A stretch of DNA of 14,715 nt. It comes from Bacteroidales bacterium. GTDB taxonomy: Bacteria; Bacteroidota; Bacteroidia; Bacteroidales; UBA932. Positions 7,099 to 14,715 of the stretch are shown in pieces; position 1 is the first letter of the stretch; each line of letters starts with the position of its first letter. The stretch lies in NCBI GenBank assembly GCA_016295455.1, contig JAEDLE010000045.1, positions 1 through 14,715 of the forward strand, written 5' to 3'. A program made the position numbers and the translations under genes. The notes beneath the pieces were generated by a model. That model was not told the origin of the DNA. It searched no databases and saw only the letters and a program-made list of their open reading frames with translations.

Positions 7099-8145
7099 AT
7101 GCTGCAGATATTCAATCCGGACCATGACCAGTGCCTGGCCAACGGCAACCGGTACTATTGCTCCTCCGCGACTTCCTTGAAGTTCGCGGAGGATTGCGCT
7201 GATATCATGCGCTATGCGGATGATACACTGTGCCTGCTTCCCGGAACCGACATAAGGGTATGGGGCTGGGACCAGGTCGTGAGACAGCGGCTGCTGAATA
7301 TGGGCATTGACCCTTCTCTCCTTCCCGATGACGAGATGCTGGAGCGCATACGCAACCTTTCCCATAGGCGCACCTCTCTGGAAATGAATGCATTCCTGAA
7401 GCAGAAACTGTCGGGTCAGGAGAGGTTGGCATATCCCTTTCAGACAGAGATCCGGGACATGGAGCAACTGTTGCAGACAGTCCGAAAGCATGGCTCCTGC
7501 ATCGTCAAGGCTCCTTGGTCGTCTAGCGGGAAAGGGCTCAGACGTCTTTATGATGGGGAAGTGACTGGCAATGAGTTGGGAAGGATAGCCAGACTGATTG
7601 CCAAACAGGGAAGCGTGATTGTGGAAAGCCTCGATGAGGTCGTGCTGGATTTTGCCATGCTCTTCGAGACAGACGGGCAGAATACAAGCTTCCGGGGGTA
7701 TTCCCTTTTCGAGAACGAGCGCTGCGCCTACAGCAGGGGCATCCTTGCAGGCGATACTCATATCCACAATCTTCTGGCTTCGTATGTCGGGGCCGGTCTC
7801 GTCATTGAGTTGAGGGAGGCCTTGTCCGCGTTTCTGAATCTGCGCCTCTGTGGCAGCTATCGCGGTCCGCTCGGTGTCGATATGTACATATGCCGGAGTC
7901 CCCGCGGCGAATATCTTCTCCGTCCCTGCGTCGAGATCAATCTTCGCCTCACTATGGGCTTTGTCGCCCACAGACTCTGCTCAGAGTATTTCTCTCCGGA
8001 AGCTGAAGGACACTATGCCTTACAACTTCTGCACTCTTTTTCCAATTCTGAACTCCGTCGCCAAATCTCTGAACCACAAGTTCTTAAGCTGCTCACGCCT
8101 CTTCGTGAAGACAGCAATTACGCCTTCGTTATCGCACGCGTATGA
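7099..8145 (+). CDS. ATP-grasp-fold protein of unknown substrate
   Basis: This 348-residue cytoplasmic protein belongs to an uncharacterised Bacteroidota ATP-grasp group. The N-terminus MLQIFNPDHDQCLANG has the NPxHD motif typical of that group. The ATP-grasp core shows KAPWSSSGKGLR (nucleotide-binding lysine K137 and a Gly/Ser-rich loop), VESLDEVVLDFAMLF, GVDMYI (D261) and EINLRLTMG (E279 and N281, likely metal ligands). It should catalyse ATP-dependent ligation of a carboxylate to an amine or thiol, but neither partner can be inferred. A TAG codon directly before ATG 7099 in the same frame excludes a longer start. It has no signal peptide. It is convergent with the protease gene to the right and appears unrelated to the glycosidases to its left. 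Confidence 0.82.
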   Translation: MLQIFNPDHDQCLANGNRYYCSSATSLKFAEDCADIMRYADDTLCLLPGTDIRVWGWDQVVRQRLLNMGIDPSLLPDDEMLERIRNLSHRRTSLEMNAFLKQKLSGQERLAYPFQTEIRDMEQLLQTVRKHGSCIVKAPWSSSGKGLRRLYDGEVTGNELGRIARLIAKQGSVIVESLDEVVLDFAMLFETDGQNTSFRGYSLFENERCAYSRGILAGDTHIHNLLASYVGAGLVIELREALSAFLNLRLCGSYRGPLGVDMYICRSPRGEYLLRPCVEINLRLTMGFVAHRLCSEYFSPEAEGHYALQLLHSFSNSELRRQISEPQVLKLLTPLREDSNYAFVIARV

Positions 8146-8176
8146 TACGCATGCTTTCAAGTAATTGAGTATCAGT

Positions 8177-8215
8177 GTTTTGTGAATTCATAGTCCACCT
8201 ATAAATTTACAAAAC
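8177..8215. repeat. 12-bp inverted repeat with one G-T pair, downstream of the ATP-grasp gene
   Basis: GTTTTGTGAATT at 8177-8188 pairs with AATTTACAAAAC at 8204-8215; all positions pair if one G-T wobble is allowed, with a 15-nt loop. It lies 31 bp after the ATP-grasp stop. It is AT-rich and lacks a T-run on the + side, so it may be a weak terminator for that gene, an operator or the trace of a mobile element end. Confidence 0.5.
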
Positions 8216-8223
8216 GTTGTGAG

Positions 8224-8235
8224 ATAACGTGTTAT
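8224..8235. repeat. Short palindrome in the convergent intergenic region
   Basis: ATAAC-GT-GTTAT is a 5-bp inverted repeat with a 2-bp spacer, nine bases after the larger inverted repeat. It could be a protein-binding site, but nothing else supports this. From here to the terminator at 8321 I see no gene that I can support. Confidence 0.3.
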
Positions 8236-8320
8236 GTTGCAAAGGGAGCAGCGGACTTTCGGGACCATTCCGACCTTGACAGCCGCAGCATTGTTCTTTA
8301 TGCCGCAACAGAATAATAAT

Positions 8321-8360
8321 GAAAGAAGGCGACTGAAACAATTGTCAGTCGCCTTCCTTT
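8321..8360 (-). terminator. Rho-independent terminator of the Tricorn-like protease gene
   Basis: A perfect 11-bp stem (AAGGCGACTGA at 8326-8336 and TCAGTCGCCTT at 8345-8355) with an 8-nt loop lies 25 bp past the protease stop codon. GAAAG and CTTTC flanks extend it with one bulged base. Read on the - strand, the stem is followed by a T-rich CTTTCATTATTATTC, as expected for intrinsic termination. It may also stop + strand transcripts from the ATP-grasp gene. Confidence 0.88.
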
Positions 8361-8380
8361 CAATATATTCCGGCTTGCGG

Positions 8381-11300
8381 TTACTGTACGGAAACCTGCC
8401 TGAGCATCTCGCGTACTGCTGCTTCAAGCTGCTTGTCCTCGCCCCTGAGCACAGAAGCCGGGTCATTGAAGACCTCGATGTCAGGCTCGATCTGATGATT
8501 CTCGATGAAACGCTTCTCGGCAACAGACCAGGTACCGACCTGAGGGATACCGAAGACTATGGTGTTGTCAATCTGGGTCTCCCACCACACTGCAGTCATG
8601 GTGCCCGGCACAGGCGCACCAATCAACTTGCCTATGCCCAGCATCTTGTAGGCATATGGGGTACCGGATGCGTCAGAATAATTGTCCTCGCCTATGAGCA
8701 TGCAGGACGGCTTGGTCCACTTCATGAACGGTTCATTGCCGATGAACTGACCCCTAGGGATATACTGATTGTAAAGCTTGCCCGAAAGCAGGGTTATGAT
8801 GTCGTCGTGAAGCCATCCGCCACCGTTATGCCTTGTGTCGACGATCAGCGCGTCACAATTGCGGTACTTTCCGAGAGCATTGGAGAACACCTCACGGTAG
8901 CTTTCCGAATCCATACCCTGCACGTGAACGTAACCTATCCTGCCGCCGGACAGCCTCTCGACCATTTCCTCCCTCTCTTTCACCCACTTGCGGTAAAGAG
9001 GAGTACTGTCCGAAGACGAAGCCTTGAGGAAAATCTCAGCGCTTTCCTTGCCTCCCTTCTTCACGACAAGCTTGATCTGCTTGCCGGCCTTGTCCGCGAA
9101 CAGGTCAATCCAGTCACTGCCTGCCTTGATCTGCTTTCCGTCAACGGACTCGATGATGTCGCCTGCCTTGATCTCACCGTCTGCGTCAGAGAGTGCGCCT
9201 CCAGGAAGCATCTCCTTGATTTTCAGACCGTCACCGCTCCATTCAGAATCGAATATGACACCGATATATGCCATATTCCTGCTGGAAGGATAGTAATATC
9301 TGGCGCCGGTGTGGGAACCGTTGAGTTCGCCGAGCATCTCGGAAAGGAGATCCTGGAAATCGAAATTGTTGTCGATGTCATCCAGGAAAGCGGCGTAGTT
9401 GTCGTGATAATACTGCCAGTCGGTGCCATGCAGGTCCTCAACATAGAACTTCTCCTTGACCTGCTTCCATATATGCTCGAACATATACCTCCGCTCTTCT
9501 GCAGGTCGGTACTCGAAATCACCGGAGAAACTGATGGTCTCCGAATTGCCGCCCGGCAGCGAAATCTTGGATATGCCGCCGCGTGAAGCCACATAGAGGG
9601 TCTTGCCGTCCGCTGACGGAACGAAACTTCCTGAAACGCCCTTGGCCAGCACCTTGACCGAACCTTCCTTCAAATCCCTGACACAGAGGTCATTTCCCCT
9701 TTCGAGCCTCTGGGTGAAATAAAGCTTGTCGCCTTCAGGGCTGAGGTAATGGTCTCCGAGCGAGTTGGAGAAAGGAGTAAGCCTCCTGACCCTGTCCTCA
9801 CGTCCGTCAAGCCTGAGTTCAAGCTTGCGCACCTTGTTCTTCTCCTCCTTCAGGGAATCCTTCTTCTCCTCCTTCTTCTCAGCCTTCAGTTCCTTGTCCG
9901 ACTTCTGGAGCTGCGCGATTTCCTTCTCCTCCTTGCTCCTGTCGAAGTCAGTCATCGCCTCAGTGTCGAAAAACATTATGTATATGTCGCTTTCTGCGCC
10001 CCAGCTGCCGTGGCTGCGGTAGCCGTTCTTGTCTGATTCCCAAGTCATTGCCTTGCCTCCAAGCGCCCACTTGAAGTTTCCGTCGGAATAACCGCTGCAG
10101 GTCAGGTCCGTGATCTCGCCGCTCTCGATGTCGATGAGCGCCACATCCTGGTTGTTCCAGCCCCCGTCCTTCTGCCAATTGCAGAGGATGTAGTGGCTGT
10201 CCGGGCTCCACTCAAAGCCCTGGTCCCCGTCGGAATATGAATAATTCACACCCTCGAACAGAGTCTTCTCCTTGCCGTCAGAGGTGCTCTTCAGCACCAG
10301 GTCGGTCCTGTTCCTGTAATATGCCACCCACTTTCCGTCAGGCGAGAGATCCATCTGGAAACAGGTCTCTCCCGCAGGACTTACCAACTCCTCCTTGAAA
10401 TCGGTGGCATATGTGAACAGCTTGTCTTCCTTGCGCGTAAGGGATGACTTGTATATGCCCCAGTGGCCGTTTCTCTCGGAAGCATAATAAAGCTCCCTTC
10501 CGTCAGGCGAGAACTCCACGCCCCTTTCCTGCTGCGGAGTGTTGGTGATTCTCCTGGTCGTGCGGTATTCGGTCGAAGTCACGAACACCTCGCCCCTCAC
10601 CACCAGGGCAATCTCCTTCCCGTCAGGAGAGACGGCGAACGAAGTCGCGCCGGAACCATAACCCATCTTCTGCAGGCTGCGCTCATTCTCGTCACGCAAC
10701 ACCTTCACATTCACCTTCGCAGGCTTTCCGCCCTCTTTCAGGACGAACAGGCTTCCGTTGCAGGAATATGCCAACGTGCCTTCGGCTGATACGGACAGGA
10801 ACCTGACCGGGTTCTTCTCCTCGAAAGTCAGCTGGACACATTTCTTCGGGTCGGAAAGACTGCTTCTGTACACGTTGGAAGTCTTGCCGTCCCTTTCGCT
10901 CAGGTAATAGAAAGTGTCCCCGTCGGAAGCGAACACCGGATTACGGTCCTCACCAATGTAATCACTTATCTTCGTAAAAGTTCCCTCTGCTGAAACGCTG
11001 CCTTTTGCATATCCCTGCGGAGGCACGTAGGACCATATGTCCCTGGTGACGGATGAAGTGTGGTGCTTCCTGAGCGCATCTTCATAACCCTTGTAATCCT
11101 CGTATATGATGACACCGCTGCCGTTCACGCTCAGGCTGCTCATGGTCAGCGAAGTGACCAGCTTTGCAGGACTGCCGTCCAAGTCGGTGCGCCATACCTG
11201 ACTGTTGCCAGGGAAGTCCCTGTAATTGCCGCTCGAGAGCGAGCCCAGATAGCTGCTGAAAAGCACGGAGCCGTCCTCCAGCACTGCCAGAGGGGTCTCG

Positions 11301-11629
11301 TTGCCAGGCATACTGGTCAGCCTCTTTGGCGTTCCGCCCATAGGAGAGGTGCTCCAGATGTCCTTGCTGCCCTCCCTGTAGGAAACAAACACTATGGTCT
11401 GGCCGTCAGGACTCCAAATAGGATTGCTGTCATATGCGGCATTTGATGTTATCTGTCTTGCCTGTCCACCATTGGCAGACACCACGAATATGTCACCCTT
11501 ATAGCTGAAAGCCAGATTCTTGCCATCCGGCGATATGCTGTTGGTGCGGATCCAGGACGCATCCTGGGCCCAAGCGCAGAACCCAAGGGCCAGGGCCGCT
11601 GCTGCTGTCAGGAAATTTTTGAATGTCAT
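8381..11629 (-). CDS. Tricorn-like periplasmic protease (beta-propellers, PDZ, S41-type core)
   Basis: Predicted to degrade peptides in the periplasm. The start at 11629 gives a signal peptide (MTFKNFLTAAAALALGFCAWA, then Q22) and 1082 residues, close to the size of archaeal Tricorn. TolB/WD40-like repeats with recurrent SPDG(K/Q/R) motifs fill residues about 25-690 as two propellers. A very charged Lys/Glu-rich stretch (about 560-603) interrupts the second. A helical segment leads to NGSHTGA, giving S772-H773; a PDZ domain (about 790-870) follows. The catalytic core contains VDTRHNGGG, NYSDASG (nucleophile S985 and D986) and QIEPDIEV (E1048). These match the Tricorn S745/H746/S965/D966/E1023 set in order and spacing, so the enzyme looks active. 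In Bacteroidota such proteins are usually annotated as S41 family or Tricorn protease homologues. dinB lies 67 bp upstream on the same strand. Confidence 0.95.
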   Translation of the reverse strand: MTFKNFLTAAAALALGFCAWAQDASWIRTNSISPDGKNLAFSYKGDIFVVSANGGQARQITSNAAYDSNPIWSPDGQTIVFVSYREGSKDIWSTSPMGGTPKRLTSMPGNETPLAVLEDGSVLFSSYLGSLSSGNYRDFPGNSQVWRTDLDGSPAKLVTSLTMSSLSVNGSGVIIYEDYKGYEDALRKHHTSSVTRDIWSYVPPQGYAKGSVSAEGTFTKISDYIGEDRNPVFASDGDTFYYLSERDGKTSNVYRSSLSDPKKCVQLTFEEKNPVRFLSVSAEGTLAYSCNGSLFVLKEGGKPAKVNVKVLRDENERSLQKMGYGSGATSFAVSPDGKEIALVVRGEVFVTSTEYRTTRRITNTPQQERGVEFSPDGRELYYASERNGHWGIYKSSLTRKEDKLFTYATDFKEELVSPAGETCFQMDLSPDGKWVAYYRNRTDLVLKSTSDGKEKTLFEGVNYSYSDGDQGFEWSPDSHYILCNWQKDGGWNNQDVALIDIESGEITDLTCSGYSDGNFKWALGGKAMTWESDKNGYRSHGSWGAESDIYIMFFDTEAMTDFDRSKEEKEIAQLQKSDKELKAEKKEEKKDSLKEEKNKVRKLELRLDGREDRVRRLTPFSNSLGDHYLSPEGDKLYFTQRLERGNDLCVRDLKEGSVKVLAKGVSGSFVPSADGKTLYVASRGGISKISLPGGNSETISFSGDFEYRPAEERRYMFEHIWKQVKEKFYVEDLHGTDWQYYHDNYAAFLDDIDNNFDFQDLLSEMLGELNGSHTGARYYYPSSRNMAYIGVIFDSEWSGDGLKIKEMLPGGALSDADGEIKAGDIIESVDGKQIKAGSDWIDLFADKAGKQIKLVVKKGGKESAEIFLKASSSDSTPLYRKWVKEREEMVERLSGGRIGYVHVQGMDSESYREVFSNALGKYRNCDALIVDTRHNGGGWLHDDIITLLSGKLYNQYIPRGQFIGNEPFMKWTKPSCMLIGEDNYSDASGTPYAYKMLGIGKLIGAPVPGTMTAVWWETQIDNTIVFGIPQVGTWSVAEKRFIENHQIEPDIEVFNDPASVLRGEDKQLEAAVREMLRQVSVQ

Positions 11630-11654
11630 TAAGAATGTGTTTTGGTTGTGGCGC

Positions 11655-11662
11655 GAAAGATA
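11655..11662 (-). promoter_or_regulatory. Possible -7 promoter element for the protease gene
   Basis: On the - strand TATCTTTC matches TAnnTTTG at all but the last base, 25 bp before the protease start. No -33 element is visible. No convincing terminator separates this gene from dinB, so co-transcription with dinB is also possible. Confidence 0.3.
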
Positions 11663-11696
11663 AGCATTTTTTCCTTTGGGTGAGCCCGTAAGCCCA

Positions 11697-12914
11697 TCAT
11701 TCCTCTCCGCGCGAGTCCTGTTTTCCGCCATCGTGGGAATATGCCTTCAGCCTCGGATCTTCATTCCCCTCCATCTTTGCGTCATACTGCCTGTCCCATT
11801 CCCTGTAATAATCGGTCCTGGGGTCTTCGAACAGGCTCATTTCCAGCTCCTCGTGCGTCAGGCCAGACACACCCAGGCCTACCTGCCTGACCGGAGTCTC
11901 CCCGTCCCAGACCTCTCCCAGCATACGCCTGGCCTCGTTCAGGATTTCGGCGGTAATGTCCGTTGGCCTGGAGGTGCGGCATTGTTTGGAGGCGACGGAG
12001 AAGTCCTTGTATTTCACGAACATGGACACGACCGAAGCCCTGAAATCGCCTTTCCTCAACCTGTGCGCGACCACACAGGCCACCTTGAACAGAGCCCGGT
12101 CAAGTTCGCCTATGCTGCATATGTCCCTGGGAAAAGTCCTTTCCGCACTGATACTCTTCGCCTCCTGCCTTTCCGTCTCCACCGGCGAATCATCCGCTCC
12201 GTTGGCGTTCAGATGCATCATAAGCGCGGATTTGTGGCCGCATATGCGCTCGAGCATCCGCATTTCCGCATGCGCGAGGTCGCCGATGGTGAGTATGCCG
12301 TATTCCCGCAGCCTTTCCCTCGTCTTCTTCCCGACCCAGAGCAGGTCCCCGACATCCAGCGGCCACATCTTGTGAGGAATCTCCTCCTCCCAGAGTGTAT
12401 GGACCTTGTCGGGCTTCTCGAAATCCGAAGCCATCTTCGCCAGCAGCTTGTTCGGCCCTATGCCTACGTTCACGCTGAACCCGAGGCTTTCCCGAATTTC
12501 GTCCTTGAGCCTCGATGCTACCTCCACCGGATCCTTACGGTACAGCCTCAGCGACATGTCTATGAAACACTCGTCTATGGAAAACTGCTCCAGCACAGGA
12601 GAATAACTTCTGCATATGCCTATGAAGGCCTCCGAGCAGCGCCTGTACCAGTCCCAGTCGCCCCTCACTATCTTCAGTTTCGGGCATATGCGCATGGCCA
12701 TGGTGACAGGCTGGGCAGTCCTGATTCCCAGCTTCTTGGCCGGCATCGAAGCGGCCGTGACTATGCTTCTGCGGTCTGATGGGTCTCCCGCCACGACCGA
12801 AGGTACCAGCCTTATGTCCTCATATCCCTGGGCAATGAGTTTCACCGCAGTCCAGCTGAGGAATGCGGAATTCACATCTATGTGGAAAATGACTCTTTTC
12901 CTTCGGTCTGACAT
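11697..12914 (-). CDS. dinB: Y-family DNA polymerase (DNA polymerase IV / DinB type)
   Basis: Error-prone polymerase that copies past damaged template bases. The start at 12914 gives MSDRRKRVIFHIDVNSAFLSW (405 aa); a longer start at 12947 would run into the promoter region. Catalytic metal ligands are D13 (in HIDVNSAF) and D114-E115 (in SIDECFID). F18 occupies the steric-gate position. The palm continues with VGIGPNKLLAKMASDFEKP, and the thumb helix-hairpin-helix with LWVGKKTRERLREYGILTIGDL in two parts (about 192-212). The little-finger domain follows, and EMSLF (358-362) near its end resembles a sliding-clamp-binding motif. The DVNSAF active site is the form common in Firmicutes and Bacteroidota rather than the DMDCFF of E. 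coli DinB. The last 40 residues are polar and probably disordered. The gene is divergent from rmuC. Confidence 0.94.
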   Translation of the reverse strand: MSDRRKRVIFHIDVNSAFLSWTAVKLIAQGYEDIRLVPSVVAGDPSDRRSIVTAASMPAKKLGIRTAQPVTMAMRICPKLKIVRGDWDWYRRCSEAFIGICRSYSPVLEQFSIDECFIDMSLRLYRKDPVEVASRLKDEIRESLGFSVNVGIGPNKLLAKMASDFEKPDKVHTLWEEEIPHKMWPLDVGDLLWVGKKTRERLREYGILTIGDLAHAEMRMLERICGHKSALMMHLNANGADDSPVETERQEAKSISAERTFPRDICSIGELDRALFKVACVVAHRLRKGDFRASVVSMFVKYKDFSVASKQCRTSRPTDITAEILNEARRMLGEVWDGETPVRQVGLGVSGLTHEELEMSLFEDPRTDYYREWDRQYDAKMEGNEDPRLKAYSHDGGKQDSRGEE

Positions 12915-12948
12915 TGCTGACTGGCTTTGGCATATACAAAACAACATG

Positions 12949-12956
12949 CAAAAATA
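12949..12956 (-). promoter_or_regulatory. -7 promoter element candidate for dinB
   Basis: On the - strand TATTTTTG matches TAnnTTTG exactly, 35 bp upstream of the dinB start. It lies 13 bp from the oppositely oriented rmuC box. No SOS box of a type I recognise is seen. Confidence 0.5.
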
Positions 12957-12968
12957 AGAAAAACGCAG

Positions 12969-12976
12969 TATATTTG
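12969..12976 (+). promoter_or_regulatory. -7 promoter element candidate for rmuC
   Basis: TATATTTG matches TAnnTTTG exactly, 22 bp before the rmuC ATG at 12999, so the leader would be short. A -33 TTG at the usual spacing is not visible. Confidence 0.52.
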
Positions 12977-12998
12977 GCCTGAACGAATTTTTCCGTAT

Positions 12999-14519
12999 AT
13001 GGAGTTGATGACCGCTTTTATTGCCGGCCTGGCGCTGGCTTCTTTACTTGCTTTTCTGGTAGCTTCACGTATAGTACGGCGACGTGAGGCTGATGCGGCT
13101 TCAACCGCCAAGATGGCTGCCGAGACCGCATTCCTTGCCGAACGCTCCCGTTTGGAAACTGAGCTTCAGCATGCGGGTCAGCATATTCAGGAAATGAGGG
13201 AGGAGATGGACAGCCTGAAGACCGAGGCTGCGAAGAACCTGCAGGCGGAGAAGGCTGCCATGGATTTGCGGATCAAAGAGTTGCGTGAGACTTTTGAACT
13301 TCGTGCCAGGGAAGAACGTGAGGCTGCTGAAAGGCGCCATTCGGAGGATGTTGCCAGGATTGAGGCGCGTCAGGCAAAGGCTATGGATGATTTGCGCAAA
13401 CATCATGCGGAGGATATTGCAGTACGCGAGAATCATCACAGGCAGGTGATGGATGACTTGCAGAAGCGTTTTGACGAGACTATGGCGAAAGTCAGTGCGC
13501 AGCTTCGGACCGATACGGATGAATTGCTGAAAACCAGGCAGTTGGAGTTCTCCCAAAAGAGCAATGAGAGCATAGGGAGCATAGTCAATCCGTTGAAGGA
13601 GAATATCGACAGGCTGCGCAAGGCGATGGAGGACGAGAGCAAGGAGCAGGCCGAGAGGAACGGAGAGATGCGTGAGAGGATACGCAGTCTCATGCAGCAC
13701 AGCGACGCTGCCCGCAAGAGTGCGGATGAACTGGCCGCGGCGCTTCGCCACGGAAGCAAGATTCAAGGCGACTGGGGCGAGACCGTGCTAGAGGAACTAC
13801 TTAATTCACAAGGACTTACTAAGGGCGTACATTATGAGACCCAGGAGGTGCTCAGGGATGCGGCGGGGAATGTGCTGCACGGCGCTACAGGTGCCGCGAT
13901 GAGGCCGGACGTGATACTCCATCTGGATGAGAGGCGTGAGGTTATCATAGATTCCAAGGTCTCCCTGACAGCATATGTCAACTATGCAAATGCGGAGAAT
14001 GATGCTGACAGGCAGGCGTTTCTGAAGGCCCATATCGATTCCGTCAAGAAACACGTCAAGGAATTGTCGGCGAAGAACTATGCCTCGTATGTCAAGCCGC
14101 CAAAGGCGACAGCGGGCTATGTGATCATGTTCGTGCCAATGGCCGCGGCACTCTGGACAGCCCTGAACGCCGAACCGGATCTCTGGCGCTGGGCCGCCGA
14201 CCAGAATGTGTACATAGCTGATGAGCAGAGCCTCTACGGCGCTCTCAAGATAGTGAACCTGACCTGGACCCAGGTCGCACAGGCGCAGAATCACGAGAAG
14301 GTCTTCGAACTGGCCAATGAGATGATTGACCGTGTCGGCATATTCATGGAACATTATACCCTTATGGGAAAGGCGATTGACAAGGTCAGGGCTGAATATG
14401 ATTCCGGTATGGTGAAATTGGCTCCGCAGGGTCAGAGCATAGTGAACACCTCTAAGAAACTTCTCCAGCTGGGTGCGAAGAACAGCGAGCGTCACCCCCT
14501 TCGCGGGCTGGAGCAATGA
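12999..14519 (+). CDS. rmuC: RmuC family DNA recombination protein
   Basis: RmuC proteins limit recombination at inverted repeats and are thought to have a nuclease-like fold. I start at ATG 12999 (506 aa), which puts one N-terminal membrane helix (residues about 4-23) first, followed by RRRE; a start at 12927 would add 24 residues and cross the promoter. Residues about 30-240 are a long charged coiled coil rich in Glu, Arg, Lys and Ala. The RmuC domain begins with GDWGE (257-261) and LLNSQGL, then has RPDVILHLDERREVIIDSK in the core (from 302) and YVIMFVP (from 374). The Asp/Glu/Lys residues of RPDV and IDSK are the candidate PD-(D/E)xK-like active site. Overall length and domain order fit the family. 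It is divergent from dinB, another DNA-maintenance gene, with a narrow shared regulatory interval. Confidence 0.95.
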   Translation: MELMTAFIAGLALASLLAFLVASRIVRRREADAASTAKMAAETAFLAERSRLETELQHAGQHIQEMREEMDSLKTEAAKNLQAEKAAMDLRIKELRETFELRAREEREAAERRHSEDVARIEARQAKAMDDLRKHHAEDIAVRENHHRQVMDDLQKRFDETMAKVSAQLRTDTDELLKTRQLEFSQKSNESIGSIVNPLKENIDRLRKAMEDESKEQAERNGEMRERIRSLMQHSDAARKSADELAAALRHGSKIQGDWGETVLEELLNSQGLTKGVHYETQEVLRDAAGNVLHGATGAAMRPDVILHLDERREVIIDSKVSLTAYVNYANAENDADRQAFLKAHIDSVKKHVKELSAKNYASYVKPPKATAGYVIMFVPMAAALWTALNAEPDLWRWAADQNVYIADEQSLYGALKIVNLTWTQVAQAQNHEKVFELANEMIDRVGIFMEHYTLMGKAIDKVRAEYDSGMVKLAPQGQSIVNTSKKLLQLGAKNSERHPLRGLEQ

Positions 14520-14572
14520 AGTCCGATTGTAAGTAATATGACGCAGTATTTATTTTTAATGATTTTCTAGGG

Positions 14573-14715
14573 ATGGTTTACAGGAAATACGACACCTGCT
14601 TCTTCGAGCGTTACGCTATACTGCAGCTCAGATCTCTTCTCGGTCACAAGTTCGACTACTTGGTGAACCGGGACAGGCCGGACCTTCAGTCTCCGGACGG
14701 GAAGACACTTGGGAT
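14573..14715 (+). CDS. N-terminal fragment of an unidentified protein
   Basis: ATG at 14573 opens a frame that runs off the right edge, giving 47 complete residues that start MVYRKYDTCFFERYAILQLR. No family is recognised with confidence. The end of the visible part, DRPDLQSPDGKTLGI, resembles the PD-x(n)-(hydrophobic)G-I stretch that precedes an E-x-T or E-x-K motif in some restriction-like nuclease folds, but the deciding residues lie beyond the window. It is 53 bp after rmuC on the same strand, with T-rich sequence but no hairpin between them, so co-transcription is possible. Confidence 0.6.
   Translation, partial: MVYRKYDTCFFERYAILQLRSLLGHKFDYLVNRDRPDLQSPDGKTLG

Noticed and set aside
6913..7971. 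Long - strand reading frame (352 codons) across the GH43 end and the ATP-grasp gene
   Set aside because: It covers parts of two genes with clear motifs on the other strand and has no family signature.
8234..9586. Long + strand reading frame (450 codons) opposite the protease gene
   Set aside because: It is antisense to a well-supported Tricorn-like protein, crosses that gene's terminator and shows no recognisable domain; strong codon bias in the real gene explains it.
11670..11696. Possible terminator hairpin between dinB and the protease gene (GGGTGAGCCC)
   Set aside because: The stem is only three base pairs and no T-run follows in the - strand direction.
11676..12779. Long + strand reading frame (367 codons) opposite dinB
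   Set aside because: It is the complement of dinB, which has all its catalytic motifs; the composition is biased and no domain is seen.
12980..13700. Coiled-coil repeats in rmuC as a possible DNA repeat
   Set aside because: The regularity is in charged heptad-like protein composition, typical for RmuC; no DNA repeat unit is evident.

Overview
The window reads as chromosome of a Bacteroidota member, most likely a gut Bacteroidales with moderately high GC content. Supporting signs are glycosidases with F5/8-type C (discoidin) domains, signal peptides ending in A-x-A-Q, a large periplasmic Tricorn-like protease, an ATP-grasp protein of a kind common in Bacteroides, and several exact matches to the Bacteroidota -7 promoter element TAnnTTTG. 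I can infer the phylum but not the species.

The left half (1-7033, + strand) is a carbohydrate-degradation segment aimed at arabinose-containing plant polysaccharide. It opens with the C-terminal end of a discoidin-domain protein. Next is a long secreted GH54-type alpha-L-arabinofuranosidase. Its stop codon overlaps by one base the start codon of a membrane VKOR-DsbA fusion, a disulfide-bond-forming enzyme. After a 101-bp gap with an inverted repeat comes a secreted GH43 enzyme carrying discoidin and fibronectin III domains. No SusC/SusD pair or regulator is visible, so this would be one end of a larger locus if it is a polysaccharide utilisation locus.

The GH54-oxidase pair is the most interesting part. 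The GH54 catalytic domain keeps all three disulfides known from fungal enzymes, including a vicinal Cys-Cys, plus a further possible pair. The gene translationally coupled to it encodes both a disulfide-generating membrane domain and a thioredoxin-fold disulfide donor. This suggests a dedicated oxidative-folding partner for a disulfide-rich arabinofuranosidase. The GH54 protein also has an unusual C-terminal half: a NEW3-like domain, then a lamin-tail domain that appears split by two insertions of repeated beta-rich modules.

The right half is housekeeping. A + strand ATP-grasp gene (7099-8145) converges on a - strand Tricorn-like protease (8381-11629), with a strong terminator for the protease between them. 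Upstream of the protease on the same strand lies dinB (11697-12914). It is divergent from rmuC (12999-14519) across an 84-bp interval that holds a -7 promoter box for each gene. The window ends inside an unidentified + strand gene beginning at 14573.

No rRNA, tRNA, CRISPR array, complete insertion sequence or replication origin was seen. The only gene-poor stretch, 8146-8380 (235 bp), holds two inverted repeats and a terminator.
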